DNA of 64,000 nt, from NCBI RefSeq assembly GCF_000024425.1, contig NC_013946.1, forward strand, positions 2,728,001 to 2,792,000. The letters run 5' to 3'. The position numbers and the translations under genes were made by a program. This document shows, piece by piece, positions 41,120 to 50,149 of the stretch. Within the stretch, counting starts at the first letter, position 1. Each line of letters opens with the position of its first letter. The notes under the pieces were generated by a model. That model saw nothing but the letters and a program-made list of their open reading frames with translations, was not told where the DNA came from and did no database searches. This stretch comes from Meiothermus ruber DSM 1279 (lineage in GTDB: Bacteria; Deinococcota; Deinococci; Deinococcales; Thermaceae).

Positions 41120-42175
41120 TTACAAGCTTTTGGCAGGATCGGGCAGCAGCAGATCTCCTGCACGGACGCATCGCAAGAATGCCCCCACCGCTTCGGGGTC
41201 AAAATGAAGACCTGCCTGGCGCCTAATTTCCGCCACGGCCTCCGGTACAGGCCAGGCCTGTTTGAAGGGCCGTTGGCTCACCAGGGCATCAAACACATCC
41301 ACCACCGCCACAACGCGGGCCTCTAGCGGGATGGCTTCGCCCTTAAGGCCGTCCGGGTAGCCGCTTCCATCAAAATGTTCATGGTGGGAGCGGGCAATGC
41401 GCTGGGCCATTTGCAGGTAAACCGACTTACCCCCCTCGAGCATCGCTGCACCCACCACGGTGTGGCTTTTCATAAGTTCGTACTCCTCGGGGGTGAGCCG
41501 GGAGGTTTTGCGGAGAATGGCATCTGGTATGGCGATTTTGCCTATGTCATGCAAGGGCGCAGCCCGCCGGATCACCTCGACCCAGCCGGCCTCCAAGCCC
41601 AAACGCTGGGCCAATCGGCTGGCATTTTCCGCAACCCTGTGCACGTGTGAGCCCGTATCGTCATCGCGAAACTCCGCCGCATAGGCTAAACGCCTTAGCG
41701 CATCCAGGTGCGCTTCATGCAGCTCCTGGGTGCGGGCCTGCACCGCCGCCTCCAATCGCAGGTTCTCATCCTTTAGCCGCAGGTGCAAGTAGCGGATCTC
41801 CAGCAGATGGCGCACCCGGAGCACCACCTCGAGCAGATCAAAGGGCTTTTGCAAGAAATCGGCAGCCCCGAGGTTGAGGGCCCGGTGCTTAGCCTCAGCG
41901 GTGGTGTCGGATGTGAGCACCAAAACCGGCAAATATCCGTCGTTCTCCCGACGCCCTTGCAAAAACCTGAGTATCTCCAGGCCGCTCCGCTGCGGCATGT
42001 GCATATCCAGCAGGATTACATCGGGATTGAGCCGGTGCAAAAACTCCTCGAAACGGGTTGGGTCGGTGGTTGCGTATATGCGGGAAAATCCTACGCGCTC
42101 GAGGGTTCTCTGCAATAATGCCACGCTGGATGGCTCGTCGTCCACGATAAAAACGGTCATGTCTTCCAGTTGCAC
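41120..42175 (-). CDS. Response regulator with HD-GYP cyclic-di-GMP phosphodiesterase output
   Basis: A 351-residue two-domain signalling protein. The receiver domain (about 6-120) has the phospho-acceptor in DVILLDMHMP and the Lys of FLQKPFD. A coiled linker joins it to the HD-GYP domain, which has HDIGKIAIPDAIL (HD dyad), SHHEHFDGSGYPDGL and VVAVVDVFDAL. All metal-binding motifs are intact, so it should hydrolyse cyclic-di-GMP. The start is placed at GTG 42175 (after GGTGGA); GTG 42193 and ATG 42160 are alternatives. It is divergent from the cluster ending in a diguanylate cyclase. Confidence 0.9.
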   Translation of the reverse strand: MQLEDMTVFIVDDEPSSVALLQRTLERVGFSRIYATTDPTRFEEFLHRLNPDVILLDMHMPQRSGLEILRFLQGRRENDGYLPVLVLTSDTTAEAKHRALNLGAADFLQKPFDLLEVVLRVRHLLEIRYLHLRLKDENLRLEAAVQARTQELHEAHLDALRRLAYAAEFRDDDTGSHVHRVAENASRLAQRLGLEAGWVEVIRRAAPLHDIGKIAIPDAILRKTSRLTPEEYELMKSHTVVGAAMLEGGKSVYLQMAQRIARSHHEHFDGSGYPDGLKGEAIPLEARVVAVVDVFDALVSQRPFKQAWPVPEAVAEIRRQAGLHFDPEAVGAFLRCVRAGDLLLPDPAKSL

Positions 42176-42193
42176 GGAAAGTCCACCCTTCAC

Positions 42194-42526
42194 AACAACA
42201 CAACCTTAGCGCCTATCAGCGGTTGAGTTGGCGCATTCAACCCAAACACGTCGCTGCAAATCTAAACCTAGCATTTTATTGCATTCTAGAAAGCCTGGTG
42301 GTTTATTTGCACATGCAGATCGCAATCACAAAGCTAAAGGCCTCCCACACCGGATTTTTGGCTTATCACCCACCCCAGGGCCCAGGCCTCGCGGGCGGGG
42401 GGATCTATAGGATTTGTGCCGTTTGCATAGGGATTTTAAGACCTTCAGTCGGCTCTGCTTTTGGGGTGTGCTTTCTGAACTTAACCCGCACCCCCACCCC
42501 TCTATGCTGCTGTTGGGTGGTCAGCC
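42194..42526. other. Gene-free region between HD-GYP and subtilase clusters with a candidate promoter
   Basis: No convincing gene. The left part (about 42240-42350) is richer in A+T than the surroundings. Near the right end TTAACC (42481-42486), a 16-base spacer and TATGCT (42503-42508) form a plausible plus-strand promoter for the subtilase operon. Confidence 0.4.
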
Positions 42527-42823
42527 ATGCAGACGCTTGTGGGAAATATCACAACCGAACCCGGAGCGGCGGCTTGTTCAGAGCTGACCTTGGCGGCGTT
42601 GAAGGCTGTTTTGCGGGATATTGAGAACAGTCGGAGCCTGGCGTGCGTCCTGGCAGTAGCTGCCAGTATCGGTATCCCAACCCAAAAACCAAGTTCGGAG
42701 GTGATGATCCGTGATTCCCAATCTGGGCACCAAGGGAAACGGGGAGCCAGTGGTGCAACCGGCCGAACCCAAAAGTACTGCCGTTGCTTGCTGGAGAGTC
42801 CCCACAGTAAAGAGCTTTATTAG
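42527..42823 (+). CDS. Possible small upstream ORF overlapping the subtilase start
   Basis: A 98-codon frame starting ATG 42527, six bases after GGGTGG and 18 bases after TATGCT. The first 55 residues (MQTLVGNITTEPGAAACSEL and on) are plausible protein; the rest overlaps the subtilase gene in another frame and reads as low quality. Third-position G+C bias is weak. It may be a leader ORF coupled to subtilase translation, or chance. No domain recognised. Confidence 0.25.
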   Translation: MQTLVGNITTEPGAAACSELTLAALKAVLRDIENSRSLACVLAVAASIGIPTQKPSSEVMIRDSQSGHQGKRGASGATGRTQKYCRCLLESPHSKELY

Positions 42824-44495
42824 CCTGGCTATTGCGGGCTGGATCGGTCTGGCCCTAACCTCCTGCACAACCACCCAGGGCTGGGCGGGCCTCGAGGTTA
42901 CCCCCCAAACCGTTCCCCATCTGGGAGGGGAAGTTAATCTGCGCTGGCGCGTAGAAGGAGCCCGGGCCTATACCCTTCGCAGCGAACCCCCGCTACCGGG
43001 CCTGCCCCTGAGCACCACCGGCTCCTCAGTCAGCATCTGGGTGGCGGCCAACAGCAGCCCGGAACCCAAGCGCTACCGGTTAATCGTGGAATCCGACGGC
43101 CCTGAGGGCCTCAAGCAGGTGGTGGCAGAGCTTCGCCTCGAGGGCAGGCCGCCTTGCAGCAGTATCGGTGCGCAAAGCCAGCGGATAGCGGTCAGGGCCT
43201 TCAACGAGGTGGGGCTGGGCCGCTTCGATGTACCCCACGTGGCAGGGCGGCTGCTGGTGTATCACAAAAAAGGGCTCAGCCTGCAAAGCCACACCGCCAG
43301 CGCGCAAAGCCTGGGGGCCCAGCGGGTGCAGGATCTGGGCGGGGGCTGGGGCCTGTACCGCACCCAGCCGGGGCAGGAAGCCCAAGTGGCCCAAAAACTG
43401 TATCAGCAGGGTCTGGGACAGTACGTGCAGCCCGAGTATCTCTACCAGCCCGCCAGCCTGGTGGTGCCCCCCAATAACCCCAGCTACCCGACGGAGCAGG
43501 CGCCCGTGTTCCAGCAGATGAACATCGAGCAGGCCTGGCAAAAGCTAAGAGGAGAGGTCGGATGCCAAACGCCGATCATCGCCGTGGTTGATACCGGGGT
43601 GTACACCCAGCGGAACGATCTGGCCCCCAACCTAACCCCCCCGGATAGCTGGTTGGATGTGGTGGGCGAGGATCTCAGCAATCCTCAGCCCGCCCGGGGC
43701 ACAGTAGAGCCCGAGCCCGGCACCGGTGCCAGCCACGGGACGCAGGTGACCAGCATCATCGCTGCCACCACCAACAATGGAACGGCCCTGGCTGGTGTGG
43801 CCTACAACCTGCTGCGCGTACTGCCCATCAAGGTATTTGATGCCAACCAGCAGGCTGGTACGCTGCAAATAGCCCAGGCCCTGGAATACGCAGCCGGAGC
43901 AACCCAAATTGCCGGTCAGCTCTTTGTCAACCCCACGCCGGCCCAGGTCGTCAACCTTTCCCTTTCCCTCTCCGCGCCAGGCTTTCGCGACCCTTACCTC
44001 GAGCACGTCCTGGAGCAGGTGACCCAGCAAGGCCTGGTGGTGGTGGCCTCGAGCGGCAATGCCGACTTGCCCGCGGTGGGTTACCCCGCCTCCTCGCCTT
44101 TCGTCATCGCGGTAGGGGCCACCGATGCCGGCCAGGCCCGGGCCCGCTGGCTGAGCGGCTACGCCTCCAACTATGGTGAGGGGCTCGAGTTTGTAGCCCC
44201 GGGCACCGGTGTGCCGGTAGCCCACGGGCCCAACCAGGGGGCATACGCCCTGGCCTATGGCACCTCGGCCTCGGCACCTTTTATCAGCGGGGCCATCGGC
44301 CTGTATCTGTTGCAACAGCAACTGCTGGGCCAGACCCCTCCCAGCAACCCCGGCGCCCGGCTGGATCAGGTGCGCACCTGTCTCAAAAGCGCCGCGCAAA
44401 ACGCCCCCGCCTGGGACAGCCAGACCGGCTACGGCCTGGTCGATGTGGCCAAGGTGGTAGAGCCCAGCAACCCAGCCTGCTTCCCCAGGGGGTAG
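42711..44495 (+). CDS. Lipoprotein subtilisin-like serine protease (S8 family)
   Basis: A 594-residue protein. A hydrophobic segment near 36-51 ends in a lipobox ALTSC (Cys52), so it is probably a lipoprotein anchored outside the membrane. Residues 60-145 look like an Ig-like beta domain, 155-260 a propeptide-like region and 285-585 the protease. The triad is complete: Asp294 (AVVDTGV), His342 (SHGTQVTSI) and Ser519 (GTSASAPFISG), with the oxyanion Asn450 in ASSGN. The GTG start follows GGAGG by 9 bases and gives about 30 residues before the signal. It is followed 2 bases after its stop by the Cas7c-like gene. Confidence 0.88.
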   Translation: MIPNLGTKGNGEPVVQPAEPKSTAVACWRVPTVKSFISLAIAGWIGLALTSCTTTQGWAGLEVTPQTVPHLGGEVNLRWRVEGARAYTLRSEPPLPGLPLSTTGSSVSIWVAANSSPEPKRYRLIVESDGPEGLKQVVAELRLEGRPPCSSIGAQSQRIAVRAFNEVGLGRFDVPHVAGRLLVYHKKGLSLQSHTASAQSLGAQRVQDLGGGWGLYRTQPGQEAQVAQKLYQQGLGQYVQPEYLYQPASLVVPPNNPSYPTEQAPVFQQMNIEQAWQKLRGEVGCQTPIIAVVDTGVYTQRNDLAPNLTPPDSWLDVVGEDLSNPQPARGTVEPEPGTGASHGTQVTSIIAATTNNGTALAGVAYNLLRVLPIKVFDANQQAGTLQIAQALEYAAGATQIAGQLFVNPTPAQVVNLSLSLSAPGFRDPYLEHVLEQVTQQGLVVVASSGNADLPAVGYPASSPFVIAVGATDAGQARARWLSGYASNYGEGLEFVAPGTGVPVAHGPNQGAYALAYGTSASAPFISGAIGLYLLQQQLLGQTPPSNPGARLDQVRTCLKSAAQNAPAWDSQTGYGLVDVAKVVEPSNPACFPRG

Positions 44496-44497
44496 CC

Positions 44498-45208
44498 ATG
44501 ATTCATCGCCCCGATCTGCACCACAAGTTTGTTGTTTTGTTCGATATAAAGAACGCCAGTCCCCAGGATCTATCTTTTCTGAACGGCCCCCAACAGCTCT
44601 TACAAGAGGTGCGTTACGGACTGGTGCTGGATGAGGCGATCAAGAAAGCGCTCAACCTCTACTTCGAACGCGACGCGCTGCTGCCAATACTCGATAAATG
44701 GCCCAACATCGAACAGGTGGGGGTCAAAGCCCTGTGCGAACGCTATTACAACCTGCGGATGTTTGGCCTCACGCACCCAGCCGGGCATGTTCTGATACCA
44801 AGCCCGGTTCGCTTCTCGCCAGCGCGTTCGATCGACCCCGTCCTTCCCCTTACTTCGGGTCGCAACACCGCTTATGGGCTCTACCGCATGCACGGGTACT
44901 ACCACCCCGGCGCTGGGCTGCACAACGGCGTAAGCGCGTCCGATCTGCAGTGGCTCTGGCAAGGGCTCTCCCAGGTGTTTGTTTCGGAGGCCTCGAGCCG
45001 GCCCATACAGGCCTCCACGCGGGGTTTGTGGATCTTTACCCACGAAGCCCAGCAGGCCGCGCCCATTCCAGCCAAAGCGCTGTTTGGCCTGGTGCAAACC
45101 CCAGCCCTGCAATCCCAGGCCACCCGGTTCGACGACTACACCATAACCACCCCGCCGCCAGGCCACCTCGAGGCCATACCCAGCGTGTACCTGACCCACC
45201 TGGTGTGA
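44498..45208 (+). CDS. Stand-alone Cas7c (Csd2)-like protein
   Basis: A 236-residue protein that follows type I-C Cas7 (Csd2) from end to end. Matches in order are HHKFVVLFDIKN (9-19) with the RYDFVLLFDVKDG start, GLVLDEAIKKALN (41-53) with GLITDVCLKRKIRN, LCERYYNLRMFG (79-90), ARSIDPVLP (109-117), AYGLYRMHGY (125-134), the helix DLQWLWQGLSQVF, and STRGLWIFTHEA (173-184). It is about 50 residues shorter, and the conserved NGNPNGDPD loop after the first strand is replaced by an unrelated stretch. No cas5, cas8 or other cas gene is adjacent. It lies in an apparent operon with the subtilase and the GGDEF gene. RNA binding is uncertain. Confidence 0.82.
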   Translation: MIHRPDLHHKFVVLFDIKNASPQDLSFLNGPQQLLQEVRYGLVLDEAIKKALNLYFERDALLPILDKWPNIEQVGVKALCERYYNLRMFGLTHPAGHVLIPSPVRFSPARSIDPVLPLTSGRNTAYGLYRMHGYYHPGAGLHNGVSASDLQWLWQGLSQVFVSEASSRPIQASTRGLWIFTHEAQQAAPIPAKALFGLVQTPALQSQATRFDDYTITTPPPGHLEAIPSVYLTHLV

Positions 45209-45215
45209 GGTTGCT

Positions 45216-47462
45216 ATGAAGCCTAAAAATTTTTTACACACCAACGCCCCCAAAACCCCTGCGGTCAGACGGCCCCCCCTGGGCCTGCTGGTCGTATGTT
45301 TGTTGATATCAGCAGGAATACTTCTGCTCAGCCTCGGGAAGGCCTTTCAGCTCCCCGGGTTCATGCTCCTGGTGGCCGCTCTAAGCGCCGGCTATGGCCT
45401 GATGCCCGGCCTTTACACAGCGCTGGCCCTCGCCGCGCTCAGCGCATGGCTCAGCAACCCCCCGGCCTCGAGCCTGTGGGTTTTATCGGCGCTGGGGGCC
45501 ACAGCCCTGATATCTGGGGGGGTTAGAAAAGCGCTGCAACAACAGCAGGAAACCTCCAATCAGCTTGCCTGGCTATCCTACGCCCTGCAGGCCCTGCTGG
45601 CCGCCAACCGCCGCGAGCAACTGCTCACGGCCATACCCAGCCTGCTCGAGCCACTGGGCGCACAGGTCGGGGTATGGTGGCTTCAGCACGGGGAACTGCG
45701 GCTGCACCACACCAGCCACCCGCGGGAAGCCGAGGCCCTCGAGCAGGTAGCCATGCAGGCCCGCACCCAGGGTGCAGCGGTGTACACGCAGTGTGGGCAG
45801 CCCCTTCACCATTGCGTGGCAATTCCCCTGTACGAGCGCAACAAGATAACGGCCGTGGTCAGTCTAAAACGCCGCCGGGCTTTTGGGCCTCAAACACAAG
45901 GCTACCTCGAGCAGCTAGCTCAAGCCGCAAGCAGCCGCCTGACCTCCATCGCAGAGCAGGCCGAAGCCCATCTGATGCACCAGCTCTCCACGGCTCTGGT
46001 CGCGGCTGATTCGGTGACGGTGCTGGCTGAACGGGCCCTGGCCCTGCTGACCTCGGCGCTGGGCGTACAGCACGGCATTATCCTGCAACAACAGGGCAGC
46101 CGGATGCGCATCCTGGCCCGGCTTGATGTAAAGCAGCCCCCAGACGACTGCTGGCAGGCCCACATCTCCGATAGCCAGGGGCTTTTTTGGACAGTTTACC
46201 GCACTGGACAGCCCATCTTTATCGACCAGCTAGAGCAAAAAACCTCGATACAGAGCATCGCTGTTCACCCCATTGGCCTTTCTAATCGGCCTCGAGCCCG
46301 CGTGCTGCTGGGTCTGGCCCACCCACAGCCATATCCCTGGCTGCCCTGCACACAGGATTTGCTGGCTATGGCGTGCCGATCAATAGGTCTGGCGCTGGAA
46401 GGGGCCATCGCCCGGCAGCGCCTGGAGCGCGTGCTCGAGCTCTCACACAAAGCCACACTGGAAGACTCCGAGAGCCTCTATCAGCAGGTGCTAACCTCGG
46501 CCGTCGAGCTGATACCGGGCGCCGAGGCCGGCAGTCTGTTGGTGCGCAAGGGCGAACGCTTCCACTTCCAGGCTGCGGTTGGATACGACCTGGAAAGCCT
46601 GCAAGGCCTTAGTTTTAGCGAGCAAGACCACCTCAAGTGGTACGGTCATCACCCCGCGGGGTGGTATGCCGGTGAGCCGCGCATCCTCTCCAGCGAGCAA
46701 GCCTCCATCCAGGAGCGCAGCGCCAGCAGCTCTGCAGGGCAGACGGTCGCCCATACCAGGCGCATTCAGTCCAACCTGGCCGTCCCGGTGCTTTATCAGG
46801 GCAGCGTGCTGGCTTTGCTCAACCTGGACAACTTTCACGACCCCCAGGCGTTCGGTTCGGATTCCCTGGAGGTCGCCCGCTTCTTCGCAACCCCGGTTGC
46901 AGCCCTGCTTCATCAGGCACACACCCGCCAGAGCCTTGCGGAGGCCGCCTTGAGCGATCCGCTCACCGGCCTGGCCAACCGGCGGGCTTTCAACAAGTTT
47001 TTCGATGAGGAACTGGCCCGCTCGAGGCGGTACCAGCAATCCTTTGCGCTGCTTGTGCTGGATTTGCAGGGCTTCAAAGCCATCAACGACCGGCTGGGGC
47101 ATGCCTTTGGAGACGAAGCCCTGGTTCGGGTGGCCCAGGCCCTGCAGAAAACCAGCCGTAAGAGCGATGGCCTGTTCCGCCTGGGCGGGGATGAGTTTGC
47201 GGCCATTCTGCCCCGCACCACCGCCGATCGCGCCATGCATGTGGCCCAGCGCTATGCTAAAGCCGTTCAGGCCATCCGCATCGAGGGTGTGCCTTTGGGG
47301 GTGAACATCGGCCTGGCGGTCTATCCACAGGATGGTTCTAGCAAAGAAGACCTCCTGCGGTTGGCCGATCAGCGGATGTACGCCGCCAAAGCCCAGCGCG
47401 TCAGCATTCTGAGCCAGAACAGCTCAATTTCATACAAAACTCTGAGTTTGGCGATACCCTGA
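45216..47462 (+). CDS. Membrane-bound GAF-domain diguanylate cyclase (GGDEF)
   Basis: A 748-residue signalling protein. The N terminus (about 25-105) has several membrane segments in a DUF4118-like sensor arrangement. Two or three GAF-like domains follow (about 120-250, 260-400, 420-575). The GGDEF domain (about 580-730) has DPLTGLANRRAF, LDLQGFKAINDRLGH and the intact GGDEF at 657-661. An RxxD product-inhibition site (RKSD) lies exactly five residues before it. It should make cyclic-di-GMP under feedback control. The ATG is 7 bases after the Cas7c-like stop, suggesting a common transcript. Confidence 0.9.
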   Translation: MKPKNFLHTNAPKTPAVRRPPLGLLVVCLLISAGILLLSLGKAFQLPGFMLLVAALSAGYGLMPGLYTALALAALSAWLSNPPASSLWVLSALGATALISGGVRKALQQQQETSNQLAWLSYALQALLAANRREQLLTAIPSLLEPLGAQVGVWWLQHGELRLHHTSHPREAEALEQVAMQARTQGAAVYTQCGQPLHHCVAIPLYERNKITAVVSLKRRRAFGPQTQGYLEQLAQAASSRLTSIAEQAEAHLMHQLSTALVAADSVTVLAERALALLTSALGVQHGIILQQQGSRMRILARLDVKQPPDDCWQAHISDSQGLFWTVYRTGQPIFIDQLEQKTSIQSIAVHPIGLSNRPRARVLLGLAHPQPYPWLPCTQDLLAMACRSIGLALEGAIARQRLERVLELSHKATLEDSESLYQQVLTSAVELIPGAEAGSLLVRKGERFHFQAAVGYDLESLQGLSFSEQDHLKWYGHHPAGWYAGEPRILSSEQASIQERSASSSAGQTVAHTRRIQSNLAVPVLYQGSVLALLNLDNFHDPQAFGSDSLEVARFFATPVAALLHQAHTRQSLAEAALSDPLTGLANRRAFNKFFDEELARSRRYQQSFALLVLDLQGFKAINDRLGHAFGDEALVRVAQALQKTSRKSDGLFRLGGDEFAAILPRTTADRAMHVAQRYAKAVQAIRIEGVPLGVNIGLAVYPQDGSSKEDLLRLADQRMYAAKAQRVSILSQNSSISYKTLSLAIP

Positions 47463-47517
47463 GTTTAACACCCCCTAAAGCCGGGCCGGGGTGTAGGCTT
47501 GAAACAGGGTGAACAGC

Positions 47518-48981
47518 ATGCGTTGGCATAACCTGTACCGCCGCTGGGTATTACAAAGACATTTTCGCTTCGCCAAAGAGCACCTGGGCGATCACTTTTT
47601 CGATGCCCTCACGGCCTATGCCCTGGGCTTAGGCAAGCTTGGTATTGTGGAGGCCAAGGAGGCGGCCTGGGCCCTCAGCCAGCTCCGCAAGGATCCCATT
47701 CCGGGCTTTAGCGGGCAGCTCGAGGATGTGTTTTTTACCATAGATTTCTACCTGCGCGAGCGCTTTGGTTCCGAGGTGGCCAGCGCGCTGCGCCGGGGCC
47801 TCTCCCGCAACGACCTCGACCTGACGGTGTTCCGCGCCTATGCCTGCGAGCGGCTGCTGCGGGTTTTGACCTCGCTATCGGACTTAAGGCGGGAACTGCT
47901 GGGCCTGGGCCAGAACCACCGCCAGACCCTCCTCACCGCCTATACCCACCACCGCCCAGCCCAGCCCACCACCCTGGGGCACTACCTGACCGGGGTGGAA
48001 AACCTGCTCTCGCGCGACTACCAGCGGCTACGCTCGGCCTTCCAGACCACCGACAAGTGCCCGCTGGGGGCCTCGACCCTGGCGGGCAGCCCCTACCCGG
48101 TGGATCGCAAGGCCCTGGCCCAGTGGCTGGGGTTTGGGGGCACCCTCGAGCACACCTACGACGCCATCGCGGCCGGCGACTGGGCCCTGGAGATCGCCTA
48201 TGCCCTGGCAGGTATGGCTACCAGCCTCTCGCGCCTGGTGGCCGACCTGCTGTTCTGGGCCGAGCAGGGGGGGTTCCTGGTCGCCGAAAAAATCAGCCAG
48301 GGCTCCTCGATTATGCCGCAGAAGGTCAACCCGGTGGTGCTGGAGCACGTGCGGGGCTTCCTGGCCGAGCTGATGGGCGGCCCCACCACCCTGGGCCACC
48401 TCAACTACAGCACCCCCTTTGGCGACGTCAACGACCACGGGCCGGGGGTGCTCGAGCCCCTCTACAACCTGTTCTACGCCGCCGAGGGGGCCGTGGCCCT
48501 TCTGCGGGTGGCCCTGCAGGAAAGCCGCTTTGTGCCTGAGGTGCTGGCCCAGGGCCTGCGCGACCGCAGCGTGCTGGCCTCCGAGCTGGTGGATGTGCTG
48601 GTCGCCGGAAAGCGCCTTTCGCTGGCCGAGGCCTACCCCAAGGTACAGGGCATGCTGCGCGAATTGAGCAGCAAGGGCCGCACCGTGGCCGAGCTGGGCC
48701 TGGACGACCTGCAAAGCCACCTGGGGTTTGGCGACCCCGAGCTGTTACAGGCCCTGGAGCCCGAGCGCTTTATAGCCCGGCGCAAGGTGCTGGGTGGGGC
48801 CGCCCCCGAGGCCCAGGCGGTCTATCTGGACTACGCCCTCAACCGCCTCAAGCTCGAGCGCCTGGAGCTAAAGGAGCTCAAAAGCCGCCGCCGCAAGGCC
48901 CTGCGCACCCTGGCCCAGGATCCTCTCAGTTTGTTGGGGGAGGCGCGTTCGCAGAGCCCAATTCAATCCTACAGAGCCTAA
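47518..48981 (+). CDS. Argininosuccinate lyase-like protein of unknown substrate
   Basis: A 487-residue member of the aspartase/fumarase superfamily, distinct from the argH at 6.2 kb. It has LSRNDLDLTVFRAY in the position of the [13 protein letters not shown] motif of ArgH, AYTHHRPAQPTTLGHYL, and the signature [11 protein letters not shown] (262-272). It lacks the N-terminal WGGRF motif. The signature Ser-containing loop is intact, so a lyase activity is likely, but its substrate is not clear. ATG 47518 lies 6 bases after AGGGTG. It is followed 160 bases later by homoisocitrate dehydrogenase. Confidence 0.75.
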   Translation: MRWHNLYRRWVLQRHFRFAKEHLGDHFFDALTAYALGLGKLGIVEAKEAAWALSQLRKDPIPGFSGQLEDVFFTIDFYLRERFGSEVASALRRGLSRNDLDLTVFRAYACERLLRVLTSLSDLRRELLGLGQNHRQTLLTAYTHHRPAQPTTLGHYLTGVENLLSRDYQRLRSAFQTTDKCPLGASTLAGSPYPVDRKALAQWLGFGGTLEHTYDAIAAGDWALEIAYALAGMATSLSRLVADLLFWAEQGGFLVAEKISQGSSIMPQKVNPVVLEHVRGFLAELMGGPTTLGHLNYSTPFGDVNDHGPGVLEPLYNLFYAAEGAVALLRVALQESRFVPEVLAQGLRDRSVLASELVDVLVAGKRLSLAEAYPKVQGMLRELSSKGRTVAELGLDDLQSHLGFGDPELLQALEPERFIARRKVLGGAAPEAQAVYLDYALNRLKLERLELKELKSRRRKALRTLAQDPLSLLGEARSQSPIQSYRA

Positions 48982-49115
48982 TTTAGGCATATCCTCCAAA
49001 AACAGCAGCCCAGCGCTCCGATGCAAAATTACCGATAAATCCTACAGCCCGGTTTCGACAACCCGTCTGCTGGAGCCGGCGTCGAAGGTGCTTCAACTCA
49101 AAACAGGCCGTGCCA

Positions 49116-49130
49116 GGTTATAAAATAACC
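49116..49130. promoter_or_regulatory. Palindrome over the probable -10 region of the homoisocitrate dehydrogenase gene
   Basis: GGTTAT-AAA-ATAACC, a perfect inverted repeat with 6-base arms. It contains TATAAA/TAAAAT, which would serve as the -10 box 15-17 bases before the GTG start, so a bound protein would block RNA polymerase. No clear -35 box is seen. The same region holds the AGGGTGA ribosome site at 49131. Confidence 0.5.
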
Positions 49131-49141
49131 AGGGTGATACT

Positions 49142-50149
49142 GTGAGCAAAACCTACAAGATTTGTTTGATTGAAGGCGACGGCATCGGCCACGAAGTAAT
49201 TCCCGCCGCCAGGCTGGTACTGGAAGCTACCGGACTCAAGTTTGAGTTTGTTGAGGCCCAGGCCGGCTGGGAGACCTTTGAGCGAATAGGCACCTCGGTG
49301 CCCGAGGCCACCCTCGAGGCCGTTACTCATACCGATGCCACCCTCTTCGGTGCAGCCACCAGCCCCACCAAAAAAGTACCGGGCTTCTTCGGAGCCATCC
49401 GCTACATGCGGCGCAAACTAGATCTGTTCGCCAACGTGCGCCCGGCCAAACACCACCCTGTGCCGGGCTCGAGGCCAGGGGTCGACCTGATCGTGGTGCG
49501 CGAGAATACCGAGGGGCTTTATGTAGAGCAGGAACGTAGCTACCTCGAGGGCGAGATCGCCATTGCCGATACGGTCATTACCCGCAAAGCCAGCGCGCGC
49601 ATCGGCGAGTACGCCGCCCGGCTGGCGGCCAGCCGCCCCCGCAAGCAGCTCCATGTGGCGCACAAAGCCAACGTGCTACCCATGACCCAGGGCCTGTTCA
49701 TGAACACCGTGCTGGCCGAAGCGGCCCGCTTCCCGGAGGTCAAAACCCAAGACATCATCATCGATAACTGCGCCATGCAGCTCGTGCGCAACCCCGAGCG
49801 CTTCGACGTGATCGTGACCACCAACCTGTTCGGCGATATCATCTCCGATCTCACCGCCGGGCTGGTGGGCGGCCTGGGCATCGCGGCCAGCGGCAATATT
49901 GGCATCAAGCACGCTGTGTTTGAGCCGGTGCACGGCAGCGCACCGGATATCGCCGGGAAGGGCATTGCCAACCCAGCAGCCACCATCCTCTCAGGCGTGA
50001 TGATGTTGGATCATTTAGGCGAACACGAAGCCGCCCGCCGGGTAGAAGCCGCCGTGGATAAGGTGCTCCAAGAGGGCCCCCGCACCCCCGACCTTGGCGG
50101 CAACGCCACCACCCTCCAGTTTGCCGAGGCCGTGGCCCGGTCTCTATGA
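49142..50149 (+). CDS. Homoisocitrate dehydrogenase
   Basis: A 335-residue beta-decarboxylating dehydrogenase that closely follows T. thermophilus homoisocitrate dehydrogenase (334 residues): [19 protein letters not shown] at the start, [39 protein letters not shown], then [14 protein letters not shown] and the metal site DNCAMQLV. It oxidises homoisocitrate to 2-oxoadipate with NAD. That fills the step between LysTU and the aminotransferase, although it is encoded 11 kb from the main lysine operon. The start is GTG after AGGGTGA. Confidence 0.94.
   Translation: MSKTYKICLIEGDGIGHEVIPAARLVLEATGLKFEFVEAQAGWETFERIGTSVPEATLEAVTHTDATLFGAATSPTKKVPGFFGAIRYMRRKLDLFANVRPAKHHPVPGSRPGVDLIVVRENTEGLYVEQERSYLEGEIAIADTVITRKASARIGEYAARLAASRPRKQLHVAHKANVLPMTQGLFMNTVLAEAARFPEVKTQDIIIDNCAMQLVRNPERFDVIVTTNLFGDIISDLTAGLVGGLGIAASGNIGIKHAVFEPVHGSAPDIAGKGIANPAATILSGVMMLDHLGEHEAARRVEAAVDKVLQEGPRTPDLGGNATTLQFAEAVARSL

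Noticed and set aside
38011-47462. Further cas genes around the Cas7c-like gene
   Set aside because: All neighbours have other clear identities; no Cas5, Cas8, Cas3 or Cas6 motif was found.
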